From Leguminivora glycinivorella (taxonomy: Eukaryota; Arthropoda; Insecta; Lepidoptera; Tortricidae), in assembly GCF_023078275.1 (NCBI RefSeq), contig NC_062973.1, positions 4,742,926-4,806,925 of the forward strand: a stretch of 64,000 nt of DNA. The letters are read 5' to 3'. The stretch's first letter is position 1; every line of letters begins with the position of its first letter. Positions 43,753 through 54,646 of this stretch are shown here, piece by piece. The position numbers and the translations under genes are program-made. The notes beneath the pieces are model-generated. The model was not told the DNA's origin, did no database searches, and saw only the letters and a list, made by a program, of their open reading frames with translations.

Positions 43753-44155
43753 TTTGTTAACTACGCTAATTGGGGGACCCAAATTCTGTAAATGCCCCTA
43801 GACGTAAACTCATGACAGAGAGTAGAGACTGGGTTATAGTTTTTAAATATCAGCAAATCCATAATAGCCAGGGTAAATTTCGAATAGCCTTCCAAACTTT
43901 AGCTTAGAACCTGCATGCATATTTATGTCGGTAGCGCCAAGCAAATGCTTTCAGTTAAAAGCCTGGCTTTTACAAAACAGAATGCTGACCGTAAATTCTT
44001 AAATGGTGTTAGTAGGAATCCCGACAGCCTAGTTTGCTCTAGTTTAAAAGGTCAAATAAGTATTGCTGTATTAAAAAGCCAATTTGTATGACTAAGTCTT
44101 TAAACGACTTGTAGGTCCTTGCGAATATAATATGCGAAAATACTGCTGATACCTG
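43753..44155. other. No recognisable feature
   Basis: No gene or repeat recognised. Confidence 0.4.
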
Positions 44156-44374
44156 AACCTAAGCACAAAATTAAAATTTGGAAAAAAAACCCGACATATT
44201 GGACCGATTTCCATAAAACATGGCTAAGAACACTCCAGACTAATTCAGCTTTTAAACAAAAGAACTAAAAATCGGTTGTTCCGTTCGGGAGCTACGATGC
44301 CACAGACAAACACACACACAAACAGACAGACACGTCAAACTTATAACACCCCGTCGTTTTTGCGTCGGGGGTTA
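44156..44374 (-). repeat. Interspersed repeat of the AACCCCCGAC family
   Basis: Minus copy with a shortened ACAG tract and intact GCGTCGGGGGTTAA end. Confidence 0.75.
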
Positions 44375-44459
44375 ATATATCTCAGACTATGACAACGTGC
44401 GTGACAGAGTGACGCTGATTGTCAAAAATACACGTCATCTTATGGGCATGTCCAACATA

Positions 44460-44712
44460 AATGCTAGCGGCAACCAATTTGATACCATAGAATTTATTAA
44501 CATGGAAAAGCCGACAAAATGAGGGCAGCACCAGTTGGGCACGTAACGAATAGGTTTAGTAAGAAGTTTCTCACTGCATTCGATATATACCTGTTTTTTA
44601 TCATGGTCGGCTGGTAGAAGCCCATTATTGATGCCCAATATTGTAATGTATGTGTGTTCCTATGTACATTTCTGAGGTTGTGCAATAAAGTGGATTTGTA
44701 TTGTATTGTATT
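44460..44712 (+). repeat. LINE 3' end
   Basis: Ends TTGTGCAATAAAGTGGATTT then (TTGTA)n, the usual tail of lepidopteran non-LTR elements. Coding part not recognisable. Confidence 0.5.
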
Positions 44713-45739
44713 GATTTGAGACAGTCCATCCCAACCTACCTTTGGGTTGTGATTGTCGGAAAGCAGGACGCGTAGATAAAACACCAATTGTAAACACTCA
44801 ATACTTCGTAAAGTAATGTAATTATCCCTCGATTACGATTGTAATCATCCCTCAATTGCGATTGTAATTACAATAGTCGACGAAAAGTGAACAGAAAATA
44901 TACGTATTGGCATATATTTAGTCTACTAGCTCTTTCCCGCGGCTTCGCCCGCGTACTAAAAGTAATCTTATTCAAACGTTGAACTATGGACCCCCATTTC
45001 ACCCCCTTGGAATGTAAATTTTGAGAAAACCTTTTTTAGTGCTTCTCTATATCTTATAAGGAACCTACGTACCTTTGGAATCTCAGACCAGCCGAGCGGT
45101 TTGGGCTTTGCGTTCATATGTCAGAAATAATATATACGACGGTGGAAAGGAAGAACCACTTAAGCGACATTTTGGTCGAAAATGAGCTATATATATCATT
45201 GGAATCAGCGTTTTTTTCTGCGTCGTTTGAATTGGGTTTCACGGCGATCCGATGACTTATATGTCGCTTAAAGTAATTCACGAATGAGGTCTGAATTTGA
45301 AAAACCACCCCTTATGCGACACACAATTTGAATAAAATATTATCTGTGTCACTTAAAACCTACTCCAATATTACCACAGTCGTATAAACTATTTTTAAAA
45401 AGAGTTCGTTTCCGATGTAATGTCCCTTAATTGATTATTCCGGGCACATATATCTTGAATTATGTACTTAAGTGGTTCTTCAAAACTGCTTAATAAAACG
45501 GTTGTCGGTTAAATGAATGTTACGAAAAATTACGTTGTTATTTAATTGCTTTAAGCGACACTCCTTACCGCGGCCGAACCTGTCGCTTAAAGTATACTTT
45601 ATAAATGCGATACGTCGGTTAAGTGAAGATTGAAAATGATATGATAACGGTTAAAGTGTTGTTCTAATCTATTTGATGTCGGTACAGTGAACAATTTTTG
45701 GCGCGAATTTCACGCGAATAGTGCTTTACTTATACAATG

Positions 45740-46206
45740 GAATGCAGTGGGTCGCTTCAGTCAGCGGAGCGGGCGGTTAAACACCGGAGTGCGGCGGTTG
45801 TGTCGCCGATCGAAATCAAACCTTGTCGATATGGAAGCATGAGACGCGACGGCGACGGTCGCGCGACCGTCGCCCACGCAAGACACGGCAGTAGGTATGT
45901 AATAAGGTAACGGCGGCTATCAACGCGGGTATCGAAATCGACGTCCATTACCGCCGCATTTGCAAATACGCATTTTATAGGCAAACCGACCAATTTCTTA
46001 AAAAAAGTTACTCACACAAAGGAAGCCTGTTTAGTTGACTAACGCACATATAGGCGATAGAGAGTGTGAATGAAAGAAGACGCTCGCTATTTGACAGTTT
46101 TTGCCACGGGGCCGCGAGAAGAGGTTGTGTCATACTGACGTGTGACGCTAAACCTAAGTGAACTCCAATCTCATTTAGTAGTTTACGTAATAATTATGGC
46201 AAACAG
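45740..46206 (+). promoter_or_regulatory. Possible promoter and first exon inside the TIR element
   Basis: G+C-rich stretch with a GCGACGGTCGCGCGACCGTCGC palindrome core (quoted in part: GACGGTCGCGCGACCGTC) at about 45852. It is followed by a sequence ending in ATG at 46196, four codons (M-A-N-R) and AACAG|GTGAAAG, which fits a splice donor. This is pattern reading only; no downstream exon was identified. Confidence 0.25.
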
Positions 46207-47636
46207 GTGAAAGTTATGCATTTCAAATTATTGTTTATAGTTTTCTACATGACTTCTGAGTACTTTTTACGTATTGTTTAGCCTGGAAATGTGTTTAAAG
46301 TGGAAATTAAAAGACAGCGGTGAAAGGCGCCATTTCGTGAGTAGATTCTATTACTGTGGTATACCACAGTAATAGTTAAAGTAGTGATATTAGTTCTTTT
46401 TGCTTTATTTTAAGTATATGTGATCAGTTATATAATGTCTTACAGTTGTTTCAATCTTGATCTATTCACGCTATCAAAGAACTATTTACGCGGTATGAAA
46501 ATTATTCAACAAAACCTTAATTTTTAGCAAAAACTTCATGACTGATTTCGTAGTTTCTATGAAAACCGTTAATTTGTCATTTTTTTAAACATTGACATAA
46601 AGTCTGATGCTTACTTACCAGTTATGTAAACTTGGTTTTAATATAAGGTTGCAATATTTTATTTTGATTTGTAATGAAAATACATCTGTATGACTTTGTT
46701 TTTATGGGTCGGAATTAGATTTTATAATACTCCAATTTATGCCTATTACCGATGGTACGATCAGATAACCCTCGGGAATAGAATATATAAGAATCTATTA
46801 CCGATCCATGCAATATTTGTTTGGGTCGGTAATGGGTTCCTATAGAAGTATCTATTACCGAGCGACATATTAGTCTTGTATCAAAATATGACATTTAGTG
46901 TACCGTAAGTACAGATTTCTTAGGTGAAACTGAGTCTTCTGTGGGTATTCATAAAGGAGGATAGTATAGGTATATGTATTTGTCATAATTTGTATATTCA
47001 ACCGTCGGTATTAAACTCCTAATTTTGAGATGGGTTTCTAATTACCGATGGCAGAAAAACACTGTCATTCATACCCTCGGTAATGAAATCTCAATTCGCG
47101 TTAATAGAACTGCAGCCTGTTCATTACCACGGTAATAGAAAATTTAGGTATGTTGGCTTCAATAATCATTTTATGACATATAATAAACTAAAATGATCCT
47201 AAAACTCTTCAAAACTAATAGTTCAATAAATACTCTTCCATAAAAAAAAATATTTGTGGTCGTTAATGAGCTTTGATACCCTTAATTTTTTGGTATCTTT
47301 TGAAATATTCCTTAAGTACCACGTTAATAGGCGCCATTACCTTAAGTAAGCTAGCTACTTATTCTTAATAATTTATAAACTCAAAATGATTGTGATCTCA
47401 AAAAAGTGCATACTTAATTAAGAGTTATTTATTAGAAGTAGATTTATTTTATTAAAATAAAAATACACGTTAATTTCGTTAAGTATTTTATTTTTCTCCT
47501 TAAAAAACGCACAATATAGCGTTTTTTAACCGCAAATATATTCTAAATTTTTCAATAATATGAAATATTTTAAAAAATATTAAAGCTAGCGTTATAATTC
47601 ACAAAAAAGTGTCGATTTAGTTTCAAATTTCTGTTA

Positions 47637-47722
47637 TACATACATACATACAATCACGCCTGTATCCCATAAAGGGGTAAGCAGAGCACATGAAACTACT
47701 AAAGCTTCAGTGCCACTTCATT
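47637..47722 (-). mobile_element. SINE-like (CATA)n-tailed repeat, fragment
   Basis: (CATA)n, CAATCACGCCTGTATCCCAT and CAAAGCTTCAGTGCCACT-like body; broken at 47722. Lies inside the 2.97-kb TIR element. Confidence 0.7.
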
Positions 47723-48172
47723 TCTGGTATACCACTTCAAATTGGCACGTAGTAACTGCCCATGCGACTGTTGCTTAATTGAATATCTTAGAGACAAGTT
47801 AAAGAAGGTAAGTGGCTTCAGTGAGTTTTATAGTACTATGATGATGTCGCTTAAATGGTTCTTCCGGGAATATTTTGAGGACCTTTTCAATTAAGCGACA
47901 TCATTTTCAGGATCCTGTAAGATTTTGGAGTAAATGTTTATTTCATAAAATAGAGAAAAATTAAATAAGATTATCGTCTTAAGAACTCATTTACCTATTT
48001 CAAATAGGAAAAAAGTTATGATTTTTTTTCTCAAAAAGAAAACTTTAAAACACTCTCCTGTACAATTCACTAAATGTCGCTTAAGGGGTTCTTCCTTTCC
48101 ACCGTCGAATAATACTCACTAGGAGTATGTCAGTCAGTCAGTCAGTCGTACAGTTCTTCTTTTATATACATA

Positions 48173-48416
48173 CTAGCATTTGCCCGCGGCTTCGCTCGCA
48201 TTAAATTCGAAAATTGAGGAATGCTCCATACAAACTTCCATCCCTAATTTTAGGGAAGTGGGGGGTTAGAAAGAGACAAAAAATAGCCTATGTCACTCTC
48301 CATCCTTTCAACTATCTCCACTTAAAAAATCACGTCAATTCATCGTTCCGTTTTGCCGTGAAAGACGGACAAACAAACAGACACACACACTTACCCATTT
48401 ATAATATTAGTATGGA
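48173..48416 (-). mobile_element. Small Helitron, long form
   Basis: CTAG at 48173-48176 immediately beyond the preceding Helitron's 5' end; 5' TCCATACTAATATTATAAAT at 48416. Has the extra ATGCTCCATACAAACTTCCA segment also seen at 10915. Confidence 0.82.
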
Positions 48417-48840
48417 TTTAGATGACAACCAGTTAGATTGATATTTTCTTACACAAATTACACGCTTTTATTATTTATCTACCTACTTATTCTCGTTATC
48501 CAAACATCAACATTTCACAGACGTAAAATGAAAGTAACTTCATGCATATAAAACATTACTTACTATCAGTCAGATCTAACCGAGACAAACACATTCCAAA
48601 CATTTTTTGACATAGTACAGTCAACAAGAAAAGTATTATTGGGCCATGATATAATTATGTTTATTAGATTTGGGAGATTTTTTTTTATAGTTAAGTTTGT
48701 AAGGGAAATTTTAGATGTTAAGGCTGATATATGTATGTGTGTTTTTGTTTAATTTAATATGTAATTAATATTTTTGTGTAAATTTACTGAAATAAATGGT
48801 TAAAGTTTTAGTTAGTCATTATATTAAAAAGTTAATAAAA
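48417..48840. other. No recognisable feature
   Basis: A+T-rich. Possible old LINE-like polyadenylated end at about 48790 (GAAATAAATGG). Confidence 0.35.
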
Positions 48841-48844
48841 ATAT

Positions 48845-48990
48845 AATTATGTATGTATGTATGTATGTATAAGCTTTATTGTACATAAAGGAAACAAAAG
48901 AGACACAGTTACAGAGTCAGTAATATACAATGTAGGCGGACTTATCCCTTAATGGGATCTCTTCCAGTCAACCTTTGAGGAAATGAGTAG
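48845..48990 (-). repeat. LINE 3' end (Jockey/CR1-like), minus strand
   Basis: (TATG)n tail, CTTTATTGTACATAAAGGAA, and GGCGGACTTATCCCTTAATGGGATCTCTTCCAG, whose complement carries the same CTGGAAGAGATC hairpin block as the LINE at 42575. Confidence 0.65.
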
Positions 48991-49199
48991 AAGCGAATTA
49001 ACGATGAGTGACGAATTCAAAAATGTACAACCACTAAAAGAATTAAATGCAAATTTTGTATACACATGTATATTTTGTATACAATTATGTATTATACAAA
49101 GTAACCTAGTTCCACAGTAAGCGAAGTTAGGCTTATGATATAGTGATTTAGAATGCATATAAATATCTAAGTTTAATAATTAGTCTGTAATTCCACTAA

Positions 49200-49282
49200 C
49201 ACTATTTTATAAGTTAAATGTATATGTTACTAACAGCTATGGATTTTTTATCCGAAATAAAATTGTTTTATTTATTTATATC
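49200..49282 (+). repeat. LINE-like 3' end
   Basis: GCTATGGATTTTTTATCCGA then AATAAAATTGTTTTATTTAT; the usual end of a lepidopteran LINE. Upstream region not assignable. Confidence 0.4.
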
Positions 49283-49659
49283 GAATTATCGAAAAGAAGA
49301 AGCAAAGCGTTTAATCAATCTCAGAAAAAGATATTAGGGAATTTGGGAAAGAACATAAAAGTAACTAATGTTACCAGGAATTGAATCCGGGACTTCCTGC
49401 TGCGTAGGCAGAGCCACTATATTATGTCTACTAATCGAAAGGCTAAATAGATTTCAATTCAACTAATCGAAATATTTTCCATGTTTTGCACTATTAACTA
49501 GAGTGCCGTATGAGTCCACTAATCAATGTGTACATGTGACCAGTGAACACATAATTATAGCAATTTAGTTAATAGTTTAAATCGAAAATATTTTAATTAA
49601 ATAGTTAAAATGCCCCCTAGTCTAAATTTCCTTTGTATGCCTTACTTACACGTAAATAT

Positions 49660-49892
49660 TGTGTGGTGACGGGTTAAGAATTTCACCACCTTTCTTCCCG
49701 TGGGTGTCGTAGAAGGCGACTATGGGATATGGGTTAAATTGTGGTGTAGGCGAGGGGCTGGCAACCTGTCACTGCAATGCCATAGTTTCGTTTTCTTTTA
49801 ACCCCTTATTTGCCAAGAGTGGTCCTGAAGCTTTAGTAGTTTCATGTGCTCTGCCTACCCCTTTATGGGATACAGGCGTGATTGTATGTTGT
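49660..49892 (+). mobile_element. SINE-like (CATA)n-tailed repeat, near-complete
   Basis: Plus-strand copy from TGTGTGGTGACGGGTTAAGA to CAGGCGTGATTGTATGTTG. Two short frames across it are chance. Confidence 0.75.
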
Positions 49893-50275
49893 TATTGTTT
49901 CTGTTTTGCTTAAGCTATCTTAGTTATCTTAGTTCTTATTTGTCTTACTATCTGTACAAGCACCAAGGTTATAAAGGTGACGACAAATATGTAGCTAAAC
50001 TTTTCTCATGTAACGTGAACGTATAAAAAATTCACTGTAATGTCGCTGAAAATAATGTCGCTATAAAACTTTCGTATTACGAACCAGGTGGGGGTTATCA
50101 TGTTGGGAGACATTTCTAGTAGGAATTTTTAATAAATTTACTAAAAATTTAGGTAGAAATTATTATTTCTTTTAGGTTAATACTTAGCCACGCTGAGAGC
50201 TAGTTAAGTACTTAGAGACTACCATAGCAACTAAGCTATAATATTGCACAGCGACCTCGTCAGAGTACCTATACA

Positions 50276-50456
50276 TCCATACTAATATTATAAATGGGAA
50301 AGTGTGTGTGTGTCTGTATGTTTGTCCGTCTGTCACGGTAAAACGGAACGACGAATTGACGTGATTTTTTAAGTGGAGATAGTTGAAGGGATGGAGAGTG
50401 ACATAGGCTACTTTTTGTCTCTTTTTAACGCGAGCGAAGCCGCGGTCAAAAGCTAG
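50276..50456 (+). mobile_element. Small Helitron, the only plus-strand copy
   Basis: Starts TCCATACTAATATTATAAAT after A (50275). Ends CGCGAGCGAAGCCGCGG...CTAG (50453-50456) before T. 181 bp; shows both ends cleanly. Confidence 0.87.
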
Positions 50457-50784
50457 TATATTATATACTTACCTTTCTTACCTTTCCCATGAGTTAAAAC
50501 AACATCAAACCCGTATTGCATTATTGAAAAACACATTTCAAATTTCTTGTGCATTTCGCACTAGGTGATTATCCCCATAAGGGTGGGAAACGGGAATCCC
50601 TAATCGTGATTTCCGAGGGTGTCGGATTACTATGATTCTTTCTTTGCCTTATCTTCTTATAGTAATGACGCTGCTCGCTCGGTAGTTTGTGACGTGACGA
50701 GGAAAACGTATCGTGTTGACGGTGAAAAAATGAGGGCAGTGCGTCGAAAAATCGTAAATTAGGGCATATACTTAAATTTGTTTT

Positions 50785-51005
50785 TGACCCCCGACGCAAA
50801 AACGACGGGGTGTTATAAGTTTGACGTGTCTGTCTACTGTCTGTTTGTCTATCTGTGTGTGTCTGTCTGTGGCAACGTAGCTCTCGAACGGATGAACTGA
50901 TTTAGATTTAGTTTTTTTTTTGTTTTGAAAGCTGAGTTAGGCGGAAGTGTTCTTATATGTTTCGTGAAAATCGGTGCACTGTGTCGGGAGTTTTTTCAAA
51001 ATTTT
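50785..51005 (+). repeat. Interspersed repeat of the AACCCCCGAC family
   Basis: GACCCCCGACGCAAAAACGA start, TCTG-type tract, GTCGGGAGTTTTTTCAAAAT end. Confidence 0.77.
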
Positions 51006-52110
51006 AATTTCAAATTGTATTTAGAAGTACAACAAAAAAACTGTTTTATAAAATTTAAATAAAAAATGAAGATGTACTTTGTTTGAACGTGAATGATATT
51101 AGGCGTACATAATTATCACAATTTTTTAAAGAGAGAAAGGGAGGATAACTGTGTTAATGAACTCAGAAATTAATTGAATTAAGTATTTTTTTGCAGACAT
51201 AACTTAAGCATCAAACTTTTACTTAACCCAAAAAACAGTTTTGAAAATAAAAAATGGTGCTGCCCCTACTTGACCTACAAGTGAAAAACTCTAAGGGCAC
51301 CACCCGCTTAACTAAAGGTTAGTGGGCTGTCAACTGTCAAATTACATATGAAATGGTGGGTTAACCTCAGACCAATCCTCCATTTCCGGTGGTGCAAGTG
51401 ACCCTAATACTCGTGGAAAACTCATTGCTAATCCTATAAGTATACCAAGCTCTCAATGTTGCGTCCAGTCTTCTGAATGTTCCGTTCCACTTCCAGACGA
51501 AAATCCTCTTTTACAACATCATTTATTTGCCTTGAGTAAACTATCCGCACCCATCTGATAACTGGCGACCAGCATCCAGTGAAATATTATTGGAATTCCA
51601 ACGTCCACGATAACCCGGGGACATAGATTATTATACTAGATAGCGCAAGGTGACTTTTTTATATTCCTCACTGCAGGTAGTGTTAGATTCCGACAAAACT
51701 GCAAAACTTATAAAGTGGTAACACTTTCAATTAGGTTGGTTCTTTGACATCTATATGTTTAAGGAAGGTTTATGTATTTTCGGGATGTACACGTTAGGTA
51801 ATATGTTTTTTTTTGTATTCATTTCTAGTGTGGACAGTCAAGTGTCACCTTCTTAATTTATTTTCCTTCCTATTCCTGAAACCGGAACTCCACTGCTGAC
51901 AATCAATGAAAGTAAGCTATTCATTTATACAATATTTTATGCTCCATGGCGAACCATATGCAACTGTATTGTCGCATCAAAACGGCAGAACGACAGACAG
52001 AGATAACTACGATAATTGTGCGGAAAAAGAACAGTTGTAAAATGTATTGGGTCCCATACATTTCCAGATTTTTCTTTTTTAGGGGGCAAATGAGCAGACA
52101 GGTCACATGG
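51006..52110. other. No recognisable feature (1.1 kb)
   Basis: Mixed A+T-rich sequence. Short overlapping frames at 51921-52139 on both strands lack motifs. Confidence 0.4.
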
Positions 52111-52113
52111 GTA

Positions 52114-52256
52114 CGTAGCCGAATGGCACAAACGCTCACGAAACGAAACGCTCGTAGATATCTATCTCTATCGCTCTTGCGTATTGGCGCGACAGAGCCA
52201 GACGTTTAGCGGCGTTTCGTTTTCGTTTCGCGTCGCAGAAATGCCATTCGGCTACG
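52114..52256. mobile_element. MITE (CGTAGCCGAATGGC family), copy 3
   Basis: 143 bp; same ends and interior as 13262-13411. Confidence 0.82.
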
Positions 52257-52303
52257 GCACCTGATCTTCAACTTCAAGGAAATAGCGTATCCGGCTGTAG
52301 CCC

Positions 52304-54557
52304 GTCATACTTGTTATGGAGAATTTTTGGCCAAAAGCTGCACTTTTGGATGGAAGCAAGCCGCTTTGCATGGTGATAGTAGACATCATAGTAAACGATT
52401 TTTTCCGAGGATATCGAAATTTCATCCCTTAGGAAGCCGAGCGTAGCGAGGTGTTTTATGAAAATGAAAAAAATTCTATCTTTTTATTGTATCGTCCGAT
52501 TTTGACAAAACGTATCTCAAATGAAAGGTATTGATTTGTGTAATTTAAAAAAAAATACAAAGAAAAAAAAAATTTGAAAGAAAAGTAAGAAAAAAATAAA
52601 AAAAGTAAATTTACGTCTCGCACTGAATAACTTCAAAGAATGACAGACAAAATGTACAATGTCGATATACGAGTTTTTTTTAATCGAAGACAGATAAATT
52701 TTTAGTTGAAAACTGAAGACCGCATCGAAATCAGATTAGCATTTTTTAAGATACAAGTTGCCAAAGTTGGGAAAGATCGCTTTATATGGCCACTTTGAAA
52801 TTCCTTTGCCAGAAAGTCAGAAATAATATGTTTTTCTGACACAGAAAAATACATAGTAACAGTACACATCAAAATAAAATTAAAAATTCCGAGGATATTA
52901 TAATTTCATCCCTTAGAACGACGAGCGTAGCGAGACGTCGGTTACGAAAACCGAAAAAAAAAATCTCATTTTTTTGTACGTCGTCCGATTTTGACAAAAC
53001 ATGTTTCATTTGAAAGGTATTGCTTTATGTAACTTAAAAAAAAATATTGAAAAAAATTGGAAAAAAAATGTAAGATTTTTTAAAAAAAAACCTTAATTTT
53101 CGTATCACACTGAATAACCGCAAAAAACGGTAGACACGGTGTATAATTTCGATATATGATTTTTTAAAATTAAAGACAAATAAATGCATGATTATAAACT
53201 AAAAACCGAATCGAAATCGAATCAGTAGTTTTTAAGATGCAAGTTGTCAAAGTTGGCTTAGTTTGTTTATATGGTCGCTTATAAATTCCTTAGCCAGAAA
53301 GTCAGAAACATTATATTTTTCTTACAGTTAAAAGTATGCATAGGTAATAGACATCATTATAAACATTTTTTTACAAGGATATAAAAATTTCATTCCTTAG
53401 AAACCCTTAGAAAGACGATCCAATAAAAAAAACTGCCTTTTTTTTGTTTTTCGTAACAGACATCGCTACGCTCGGCTTTCCAAGGGATGAATTTTTTATA
53501 TCCTCGTAAAAAATTGTTTATTATGATGTCTATTACCTATGCATACTTTTAACTGTAAGAAAAATATAATGTTTCTGACTTTCTGCCTAAGGAATTTATA
53601 AGCGACCATATAAACAAACTAAGCCAACTTTGACAACTTGCATCTTAAAAACTACTGATTCGATTTCGATTCGGTTTTTAGTTTATAATCATGCATTTAT
53701 TTGTCTTTAATTTTAAAAAATCATATATCGAAATTATACACCGTGTCTACCGTTTTTTGCGGTTATTCAGTGTGATACGAAAATTAAGGTTTTTTTTTTT
53801 AAATCTTACATTTTTTCCCAATTTTTTTCAATATTTTTTTTTAAGTTACATAAAGCAATACCTTTCAAATGAAACATGTTTTGTCAAAATCGGACGACGT
53901 AAAAAAAAAGAGATTTTTTTTTTCGGTTTTCGTAACCGACCTCGCTGCGCTCGTCGTTCTAAGGGATGAAATTATAATATCCTCGGAATTTTTAATTCTA
54001 TTTTGATGTGTACTGTTACTATGTATTTTTCTGTGTCAGAAAAACATATTATTTCTGACTTTCTGGCAAAGGAATTTCAAAGTGGCCATATAAAGCGATC
54101 TTTCCCAACTTTGGCAACTTGTATCTTAAAAAATGCTAATCCGATTTCAATGCGGTCTTCAGTTTTCAACTACAAATTTATCTGTCTTCGATTAAAAAAA
54201 ACTCGTATATCGACATTGTACATTTTGTCTGTCATTCTTTGAAGTTATTCAGTGCGAGACGTAAATTTACTTTTTTTATTTTTTTCTTACTTTTCTTTCA
54301 AAATTTTTTTTTTTGTATTTTTTTTTAATTACAAAAATTAATACCTTTCATTTGAGATACGTTTTGTCAAAATCGGACTACACAATAAAAAGATAGAATT
54401 TTTTTAATTTTCATAAAACACCTCGCTACGCTCGGCTTCCTAAGGGATGAAATTTCGATATCCTCGGAAAAAATCGTTTACTATGATGTCTACTATCACC
54501 ATGCAAAGCGGCTTGCTTCCATCCAAAAGTGCAGCTTTTTTTCATAACTAGTATGAC
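52304..54557. repeat. 2.25-kb near-perfect palindrome
   Basis: Arms of about 1.1 kb meet near 53436. Outer ends GTCATACTTGTTATGG / CATAACTAGTATGAC; a further landmark is AAAAGCTGCACTTTTGGATG and complement. Each arm contains two diverged units of about 500 bp, each with CCGAGGATAT, TTTCATCCCTTAG, GAGCGTAGCGAG and TCCGATTTTGACAAAAC, and a third partial unit at the centre. No coding frame is conserved between units. Confidence 0.93.
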
Positions 54558-54646
54558 TATTTTTTTAACAAATTACGGAAAAAGCGAAACGTTCATCTCA
54601 GAAAATTCATACTATACCTACATCGTATTAAACTTCCTTATTTTTT

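Larger units (their letters stand above)
45137..48107. mobile_element. 2.97-kb TIR transposon with two motif sets
   Basis: Terminal inverted repeats CGACGGTGGAAAGGAAGAAC (then C.CTTAAGCGACATTT) at both ends, about 37 bp. The subterminal motif GTCGCTTAA and its complement recur about a dozen times at 45160-45670 and 47840-48080. A second motif, CTATTACCG, recurs at 46340-47340. A GC-rich segment lies at 45740-45960. No recognisable transposase. AATAATA near both flanks may be the target duplication but does not abut the left end exactly. Confidence 0.7.
44926..48170 (-). mobile_element. Helitron split by a TIR element
   Basis: 3' CTAG at 44926-44929 with a hairpin (CCGCGGCTTCGCCCGCGT on the plus strand). 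The next 200 bp are the reverse complement of the 5' units of the 3.6-kb Helitron (GCGGTTTGGGCTTTGCGTTC). After the insertion at 45137-48107 it resumes with (GTCA)n and CTTCTTTTATATACATA. The element net of the insertion is about 270 bp. Confidence 0.72.
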
